In this document: in pieces, positions 1-5,800 of the stretch
Position numbering within the stretch: the stretch's first letter is position 1
How the letters are laid out: the number at the start of each line of letters is the position of its first letter
Source: an uncultured Blautia sp.
GTDB lineage: Bacteria > Bacillota > Clostridia > Lachnospirales > Lachnospiraceae
Assembly: GCA_946538475.1 (NCBI GenBank)
Contig: CAMNGN010000087.1
Coordinates: forward strand, 1 to 7,949
Direction of reading: 5' to 3'
DNA: 7,949 nt
Translations under genes and position numbers: made by a program
The notes under the pieces: generated by a model
Database searches by the model: none
What the model was told of the DNA's origin: nothing
The model's input: only the letters and a program-made list of their open reading frames with translations

Positions 1-794
1 TTCTTCATCTCTTCCAGACCGCCCATAGCCTTCAGCCATTTGAAGACTTTGCCGCATACATAGATGCAGTAAGCATTCGGTGTATTGTAAAGAGAACCTG
101 CATCCGCATGTGTCTTGTATGTAAGCATGGTCGGGGTTCCCGGAAGAACATCCTCTGTGATCAGATCTTCACGGATGATCACGATAACCATACCTGCAGG
201 TCCGATGTTCTTCTGAACACCGCCATAGATGATGCCATACTTTGTCACATCAACCGGCTCAGACAGGAAGCAGGAAGAAACGTCCGCAACCAGGAGCTTT
301 CCTTTTGTGTTCGGAAGCTTGTGGAATTTTGTGCCATAGATGGTATTGTTCTCGCAAATATATACATAATCCGCATCAGGGCTGATCGGAAGGTCGCTGC
401 AATCCGGAATGTAGGAGAAAGTCTTATCTTCGGAAGAGGCGATCTTGTTCGCTTTCCCATACTTCTGTGCTTCCTGATAAGCTTTCTTCGCCCACTGCCC
501 GGTGACGATAAAATCAGCCACGCGGTTTTTCATCAGATTCATGGGAATCATAGCAAACTGCTGTGATGCTCCACCCTGAAGGAAAAGGACTTTATAATTG
601 TCAGGAATGTTCATAAGTTCTCTGAGATCCTTTTCAGCCTCATCAATGATTGCCTGGAAAGCAGCACTGCGATGGCTCATCTCCATCACTGACATACCTG
701 TGCCGCGATAGTCCATCATCTCACTTGCCACTTCTTCGAGAACCGCTTCCGGGAGCACTGCAGGACCTGCAGAAAAATTATACACTCTACTCAT
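1..794 (-). CDS. serC: Phosphoserine aminotransferase, 3' end cut by the window edge
   Basis: PLP-dependent cytosolic enzyme that transaminates 3-phosphohydroxypyruvate with glutamate to give phosphoserine (serine synthesis); family members also act on the vitamin B6 precursor 3-hydroxy-4-phosphohydroxythreonine. I translated the minus strand from the ATG at 794-792: 264 codons are open to the edge, out of about 360 usual for the family, so roughly the last 95 residues lie outside. The N-terminus reads MSRVYNFSAGPAVLPE, followed by GTGMSVMEMSHRS with the substrate-binding His41-Arg42, then QGGASQQF (PLP phosphate-binding region), GQWAKKA, ADVSS (with the Asp near the PLP ring nitrogen) and GGVQKNIGPAG, whose Lys195 is the expected Schiff-base lysine (codon at 210-212). 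A ribosome binding site AGGAGGA lies at 812-806, 11 bases before the ATG. The gene has its own promoter and is separated from yajC by a terminator. The reading frame is intact, with nothing unusual in the visible part. Identity is very secure. Confidence 0.97.
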   Translation of the reverse strand, partial: MSRVYNFSAGPAVLPEAVLEEVASEMMDYRGTGMSVMEMSHRSAAFQAIIDEAEKDLRELMNIPDNYKVLFLQGGASQQFAMIPMNLMKNRVADFIVTGQWAKKAYQEAQKYGKANKIASSEDKTFSYIPDCSDLPISPDADYVYICENNTIYGTKFHKLPNTKGKLLVADVSSCFLSEPVDVTKYGIIYGGVQKNIGPAGMVIVIIREDLITEDVLPGTPTMLTYKTHADAGSLYNTPNAYCIYVCGKVFKWLKAMGGLEEMK

Positions 795-869
795 TGTCAA
801 TCACATCCTCCTAGCTAAAACCAGTTTATTTTTCACGGCCTGAACTGTTTTTCAAGCGTACCGAAATAA

Positions 870-898
870 ATAATAATACACTTTTTTGCGCATTTCAA
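870..898 (-). promoter_or_regulatory. Probable sigma-A promoter of serC
   Basis: On the minus strand a -35 box TTGAAA (898-893) and a -10 box TATTAT (875-870) are separated by exactly 17 bases. Transcription would start near 863, leaving a leader of about 68 bases before the serC ATG. The position just downstream of the yajC terminator fits an independent serC transcription unit. The -10 sits in a TATTATTATTTA run, so its exact register could shift by three bases. Confidence 0.65.
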
Positions 899-917
899 CT
901 GTTTTATAAGTAATATG

Positions 918-956
918 AAGAAAAAAACAAGCACCGAATGGTTACGATGCCTGTTT
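918..956 (-). terminator. Rho-independent terminator of yajC
   Basis: On the minus strand the arm AACAGGCATCG (955-945) pairs with CGGTGCTTGTT (936-926) over 11 base pairs, including two G-T wobbles, around an 8-base loop. A run of seven T follows (927-921), then CTT. It begins about 24 bases after the yajC stop codon. The plus-strand side is also followed by a T-rich run, but no plus-strand gene enters from the left, so its main role should be to end the yajC transcript before serC. Confidence 0.85.
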
Positions 957-979
957 ATTTTTACTCATAAATATGCAAT

Positions 980-1312
980 TTACTTTTCTGCGATGCCTGC
1001 ATCGGCCTTCTCGACCTCTGCGATCGCCTGTTTGCGCATCGGGATACGGCAGTTTTTGTTGTTACCGAACTCAACGATGACATCCTCTTCGGTCATATCA
1101 ATGATGACGCCGTAAAAGCCGCTTGTTGTGACAACACTGTCACCGACTTCCATCGATGCCAGCATGGCCTGTGTCTTTTTCCGCTCCTTTGACTGGGGAC
1201 GGATCATCATAAAATACATGATGGCAAAAAGCGCAACCATCCAGATAACGGTAAATCCCATTCCCATAGCGCCGCCGCCGGCTGCTGCATCAGTACTCGC
1301 TGCCAATAACAT
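980..1312 (-). CDS. yajC: Preprotein translocase accessory subunit YajC
   Basis: Small single-span membrane protein that associates with SecDF and the SecYEG translocon. The 110-residue length is normal for the family. A short, Ala/Gly-rich N-terminus is followed by one hydrophobic span at about residues 18-37, then the family hallmark IRPQSKERKK (37-46), which places a basic cytosolic tail after the membrane segment. The conserved small beta domain follows with GDSVVTTSGFYGVI (57-70) and EDVIVEFG (76-83). The ATG is well supported by AGGAGGAA ending 7 bases upstream (1327-1320). It lies downstream of tgt on the same strand, 129 bases away, as in many bacteria, but secD and secF do not follow; a strong terminator does. 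It may be transcribed from tgt, from a weak promoter in the gap, or both. Identity is secure. Confidence 0.95.
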   Translation of the reverse strand: MLLAASTDAAAGGGAMGMGFTVIWMVALFAIMYFMMIRPQSKERKKTQAMLASMEVGDSVVTTSGFYGVIIDMTEEDVIVEFGNNKNCRIPMRKQAIAEVEKADAGIAEK

Positions 1313-1334
1313 AGTAAATTCCTCCTAAACTATT

Positions 1335-1386
1335 ATTCTTCGGGAAAGAATGCATTAATTGCAAATGTCAGATTCCCTTCTGACAT
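1335..1386 (-). other. Two small stem-loops in the yajC leader
   Basis: On the minus strand the first stem-loop is ATGTCAGA / TCTGACAT (1386-1379 with 1372-1365, 8 base pairs, loop AGGGAA). The second is ATTCTT / AAGAAT (1351-1346 with 1340-1335, 6 base pairs, loop TCCCG), placed just before the yajC ribosome binding site. Neither has a proper T run after it, so they look like leader or processing structures rather than terminators. The pairings are seen directly; any function is inferred. Confidence 0.4.
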
Positions 1387-1396
1387 GACTATACCT

Positions 1397-1425
1397 ATAT
1401 TACACAAAAAAGCATTCCACTTCAA
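1397..1425 (-). promoter_or_regulatory. Possible weak promoter for yajC between tgt and yajC
   Basis: On the minus strand TTGAAG (1425-1420) and TAATAT (1402-1397) are 17 bases apart. The -35 box is good and the -10 box is poor (4 of 6). It would start transcripts near 1390 and give an approximately 78-base leader containing the two stem-loops. The region is AT-rich, so this could be chance. Confidence 0.35.
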
Positions 1426-1441
1426 GAGTTTCTTTATTTTT

Positions 1442-2599
1442 TTACTGCTCGGTAGGATGCAGGATCTTGCCCTCCTCAAAGCCCTCCAGCCTCATCTTCT
1501 TATACTCCGCAAACCTGCCCTCATCCAGCGCATCCCTGATCTCCTGCATAAGGTGGTTATAATAATACAGGTTGTGCAGCACACAGAGTCTCATTCCCAG
1601 CATCTCCTTCGCCTTGAACAGATGCCGGATATATGCCCTGCTGTAGTGCCTGCACGTCGGACAGCCGCACCCTTCTTCGATCGGACGGTCATCCAGCTCA
1701 TATTTGGCATTCAGAATATTGATCTTGCCGTGATTGGTGTACACGTGCCCATGCCGTCCGTTCCGGCTGGGATAGACACAGTCAAAAAAGTCCACACCCC
1801 TCTCGACACTCTCCAGAATATTCGCAGGTGTGCCCACTCCCATAAGATAAGTAGGCTTATTCTGCGGCAGATAAGGAACCGTCTCCTCCAGAATATGGTA
1901 CATCTGCTCATGGGTCTCCCCGACGGCCAGTCCTCCGACCGCATATCCGGGCAGATCGAGTTCTGAGATCCTCTTTGCGTGATCGATCCGGATATCCTCA
2001 AAAATAGCCCCCTGATTGATTCCGAAAAGAAGCTGCTCCCTGTTGATCGTATCCGGAAGTGTATTGAGCCGCTCCATCTCGTCACGGCACCTGTAGAGCC
2101 ATCTGGTCGTCCGCGCGACCGACTGCTCCACGTATGACCGCTCTGCCACACTCGAAGGACACTCATCAAAAGCCATGGCGATGGTAGAAGCCAGATTCGA
2201 CTGGATCCTCATACTCTCCTCCGGCCCCATAAAGATGCGATGTCCGTCAATATGCGACTGAAAGGTAACGCCCTCTTCCTCGATCTTACGAAGCCCCGAA
2301 AGCGAAAAGACCTGAAATCCACCGGAATCGGTAAGAATAGGTCTGTCCCAAACCATAAATTTGTGGAGTCCTCCCATCTTTTTAACGACTTCATCCCCCG
2401 GCCGAACGTGCAGGTGATAAGTGTTGGAAAGTTCCACCTGCGTCCCGATCTCCATGAGATCCATGGTGGAAACCGCCCCTTTAATAGCCCCGATCGTCCC
2501 CACATTCATAAAGACCGGCGTCTCAATAGTCCCATGAACCGTGTGGAATCTGCCTCTTTTAGCCCTCCCCACGGTCTTGATCAATTCGTAATAAGCCAT
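1442..2599 (-). CDS. tgt: Queuine/preQ1 tRNA-guanine transglycosylase
   Basis: Cytosolic enzyme that swaps the guanine at position 34 of GUN-anticodon tRNAs (Asp, Asn, His, Tyr) for preQ1, a late step of queuosine synthesis. I take the ATG at 2599 as start (MAYYELIKTVG, 385 residues) because a GAGGGAG ribosome binding site lies just upstream (2612-2606); an in-frame TTG at 2623 would add eight residues but has no such site. Visible hallmarks are TDSGGFQVF with Asp91 (proposed general base), GINQG (193-197), GLAVGE (223-228), FFDCVYPSRNGRHG with the nucleophile Asp273, and the zinc site Cys311, Cys313, Cys316 and His342 (CGCPTC and VLHN). Val226 with Cys147 is the pattern of the bacterial preQ1-using enzyme. 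Length is normal. No queA is visible upstream; the gene has its own promoter, divergent from the giant activase gene. Identity is very secure. Confidence 0.97.
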   Translation of the reverse strand: MAYYELIKTVGRAKRGRFHTVHGTIETPVFMNVGTIGAIKGAVSTMDLMEIGTQVELSNTYHLHVRPGDEVVKKMGGLHKFMVWDRPILTDSGGFQVFSLSGLRKIEEEGVTFQSHIDGHRIFMGPEESMRIQSNLASTIAMAFDECPSSVAERSYVEQSVARTTRWLYRCRDEMERLNTLPDTINREQLLFGINQGAIFEDIRIDHAKRISELDLPGYAVGGLAVGETHEQMYHILEETVPYLPQNKPTYLMGVGTPANILESVERGVDFFDCVYPSRNGRHGHVYTNHGKINILNAKYELDDRPIEEGCGCPTCRHYSRAYIRHLFKAKEMLGMRLCVLHNLYYYNHLMQEIRDALDEGRFAEYKKMRLEGFEEGKILHPTEQ

Positions 2600-2678
2600 A
2601 AGCTCTCCCTCATTTACAGTCAAAAGTCAAAGGTAACCGGCAATCCGTTCCTCCGGCTGTCGGTCAGACAATGCCCGA

Positions 2679-2707
2679 ATTATACCCTAATTTCCTTCCC
2701 GTGTAAA
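2679..2707 (-). promoter_or_regulatory. Sigma-A-type promoter of tgt
   Basis: On the minus strand a -35 box TTTACA (2707-2702) and a perfect -10 box TATAAT (2684-2679) are spaced by 17 bases. Transcription would start near 2672, leaving a leader of about 73 bases before the ATG at 2599. I looked in this leader for a preQ1 riboswitch and saw no convincing pseudoknot or A-rich tail. Confidence 0.8.
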
Positions 2708-2742
2708 CCCCGGACGCTACTCATCATCCTCTTTTTTACATG

Positions 2743-2771
2743 TTGCCATTTTGAATCCTTTAGCGTATAAT
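2743..2771 (+). promoter_or_regulatory. Sigma-A-type promoter of the giant activase-like gene
   Basis: TTGCCA (2743-2748) and a perfect TATAAT (2766-2771) are exactly 17 bases apart. Transcription would start near 2778, about 60 bases ahead of the ATG at 2838. The promoter overlaps the upstream in-frame ATG at 2751, which argues against that longer start. It faces away from the tgt promoter; the two -35 boxes are 35 bases apart. Confidence 0.8.
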
Positions 2772-2837
2772 AGTATCTCAAGTTGTTTTATACATTTAAT
2801 AAGAAGTAATTCTGCCAAAAGGAGGCAAGCACTATAT

Positions 2838-5800
2838 ATGGCACACTATACATTGGGGATTGACATCGGCTCCACCACAGTCAAGATTGCAATCCTTGAC
2901 GACAAAGAACAGCTGCTCTTTGCCGACTACGAACGGCACTTCGCCAACATCCAGGAAACCCTCGCGGACCTGTTATCCAAAGCATATGACAAACTGGGAG
3001 AGCTGACTCTCTCGCCCGTCATCACCGGTTCCGGCGGACTCACCCTGGCCAATCATCTGGAAGTCCCGTTTGTGCAGGAAGTCATCGCTGTATCCACCGC
3101 ACTGCAGAAAATCGCACCGCAGACCGATGTGGCGATCGAACTCGGCGGCGAAGACGCAAAGATCATCTACTTTGAAGGCGGAAACATCGAGCAGCGTATG
3201 AACGGCATCTGCGCCGGAGGAACAGGTTCCTTCATCGATCAGATGGCATCCCTGCTGCAGACCGATGCATCCGGCCTGAACGAATATGCCCGCAACTATA
3301 AGGCACTCTATCCCATCGCCGCAAGATGCGGTGTTTTTGCCAAGACCGATATCCAGCCGCTCATCAACGACGGAGCGACTAAAGAAGACCTGGCGGCATC
3401 CATCTTCCAGGCCGTGGTCAATCAGACCATATCCGGCCTTGCATGCGGCAAACCCATCCGCGGACATGTCGCATTTCTCGGCGGACCGCTGCACTTTCTT
3501 CCCGAGCTGAAGCAGGCCTTTATCCGCACGCTCAAGCTCGACGACGAACACGCGATCACACCCGAAAACTCACACCTGTTTGCCGCAATGGGTTCTGCCA
3601 TGAACGCAAAGCCCGAAGTCTCCGTATCGCTCACATCGATGAGAGACCGGCTCAGAAATTCCATCAAGCTGGATTTTGAAGTGGCACGTATGGAGCCTCT
3701 CTTCACTTCCGAAGAGGACCTGGCCGCATTCCGCAAACGTCAGTCCGCCTACAAAGTCGCGACTGCCGATCTGAGCACATATTCCGGCAACTGCTACCTG
3801 GGTATCGACGCCGGGTCTACCACAACCAAGACAGCGCTGATCTCCGAGGACGGAAAACTCCTGTACTCTTTCTACAGCAACAATAACGGAAATCCGCTGA
3901 AAACTACCATCCGCTCGATTCAGGAAATCTACAGTCTTCTTCCCGAAGACGCGCGCATCGTCTGCTCCTGCTCCACCGGCTACGGCGAGGCATTGATCAA
4001 AGCAGCGCTGATCCTGGACGAAGGCGAAGTGGAGACCGTCTCGCACTACTATGCGGCTGCCTTCTTCGATCCGCAGGTAGACTGTATCCTGGACATCGGC
4101 GGACAGGATATGAAGTGCATCAAGATCAAGAATCATACCGTCGACAGTGTACAGCTCAACGAAGCCTGCAGCTCAGGGTGCGGTTCCTTCATCGAAACCT
4201 TCGCAAAATCGCTGAACTATTCCGTGCAGGATTTCGCGCAGGAGGCTCTTTTTGCAAAGCATCCCATCGACCTGGGAACCCGCTGCACCGTTTTCATGAA
4301 TTCCAAGGTAAAACAGGCGCAGAAAGAAGGCGCGGAAGTATCCGATATTTCCGCAGGTCTTGCGTATTCCGTCATCAAGAATGCGCTCTACAAGGTCATC
4401 AAGGTTTCCGACGCCTCCGAGCTCGGAAAGCATATCGTGGTGCAGGGCGGAACATTCTACAACGATGCGGTGCTCCGCAGTTTTGAGCGCATCGCGGGAT
4501 GCGAAGCCATCAGGCCGGATATCGCCGGTATCATGGGCGCCTTCGGTGCCGCTCTGATCGCCAGAGAGAGATACGAGCCCGGCAGACAGACCACCATGCT
4601 CTCCATCGATAAGATCAACGAGCTGAAATACACCACAACGATGGCCAACTGCCGTGGCTGCACCAACAGCTGCCGTCTGACCATCAACCGCTTCTCGGGC
4701 GGCCGCCAGTATATCAGCGGCAACCGCTGCGAACGAGGCATCGGAAAAGAAAAGAACAAGGATCATATCCCGAACCTGTTCGAGTATAAATATAAACGTA
4801 TTTTCGGATACAAGCCCCTGCAGGGCGACCTTGCAGTCCGCGGAAAAGTAGGCATTCCCCGTGTTCTGAATATGTTCGAGAATTATCCGTTCTGGCACAC
4901 ATTCTTTACGGAACTGAGGTACGAGGTGATCCTCTCGCCCACTTCCACGCGAAAGATCTACGAGCTGGGTATCGAATCCATTCCGAGCGAATCCGAGTGT
5001 TATCCCGCCAAGCTGGCGCACGGCCACATTACCTGGCTGCTCAGAAACGGAATACGGTTCATCTTCTATCCCTGTATTCCTTACGAGAGAGAAGAATTCC
5101 CGGATGCGATCAACCATTACAATTGTCCGATCGTAACCTCGTATGCCGAGAACATCAAGAACAACGTCGATGAGCTTAACGATCCGGCCATCGACTTCCG
5201 CAATCCTTTCCTCGCCTTTACCTCCGAGGAGATCCTCACCGAGCGCCTGGTAAAGGTGTTCCCGGAACTTCCGGAAAACGAGGTGCGTTCCGCGGCCCGC
5301 AAGGCCTGGGCAGAGCTTCTTGCCGCCCACGCGGATATTCAGAAGAAAGGCGAAGAGACGCTCAGATATCTGGATGAGACCGGCCGAAGAGGCATCGTGC
5401 TTGCCGGCAGACCTTACCATATCGATCCCGAAATTCATCACGGTATCCCCGATCTGATCACAAGCTACGGAGTCGCCGTGTTCACCGAGGATTCGATATC
5501 GCATCTGGCCCCGGTAGAACGTCCTCTCCGTGTCAATGACCAGTGGATGTATCATTCAAGGCTTTACGCTGCCGCCAACTATGTAAAAACGCGGGATGAT
5601 CTGGATCTGATCCAGCTGAATTCTTTCGGCTGCGGCCTGGATGCGGTCACGACGGACCAGGTCTATGAGATTTTGGAGAACAGCGGCAAGATCTACACAT
5701 GCCTGAAGATCGATGAAGTCAACAATCTCGGTGCTGCCCGCATCCGTGTTCGTTCCCTGCTGGCAGCGCTCAGGGCAAAGGAAAAGCAGGAAGAAAAACG

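Noticed and set aside
1191..1205. Third copy of the REP-like core (GACTGGGGACGGATC resembles GACAGGGGACGGTTC, 13 of 15)
   Set aside because: It is coding sequence for the conserved IRPQSK motif of YajC, has no palindrome around it, and the similarity is explained by codon choice.
1403..1435. Terminator directly after tgt (imperfect AAGTG/TGCTT pairing followed by six T on the minus strand)
   Set aside because: The stem has only three Watson-Crick pairs plus two wobbles around a three-base loop, too weak to call; the same bases fit better as a weak promoter spacer.
1385..1966. Plus-strand ORF of 193 codons opposite tgt, and other plus-strand ORFs at 108-566, 915-1328 and 2240-2770
   Set aside because: They overlap secure minus-strand genes or regulatory gaps, their translations show no family motifs, and no ribosome binding sites support them.
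2600..2623. TTG start for tgt at 2623
   Set aside because: No ribosome binding site lies before it, whereas GAGGGAG lies correctly before the ATG at 2599, where family similarity begins.
2600..2672. preQ1 riboswitch in the tgt leader
   Set aside because: The leader lacks the compact hairpin plus A-rich tail of the known preQ1 classes and has no terminator-like switch; only a weak 4-base-pair CCGG pairing is seen.
2751..2837. Longer N-terminus of the giant protein from the ATG at 2751
   Set aside because: That ATG lies inside the promoter (-35 at 2743-2748, -10 at 2766-2771), the extra 29 residues are unlike the family, and the good AGGAGG precedes the ATG at 2838, which starts just before the conserved phosphate loop.
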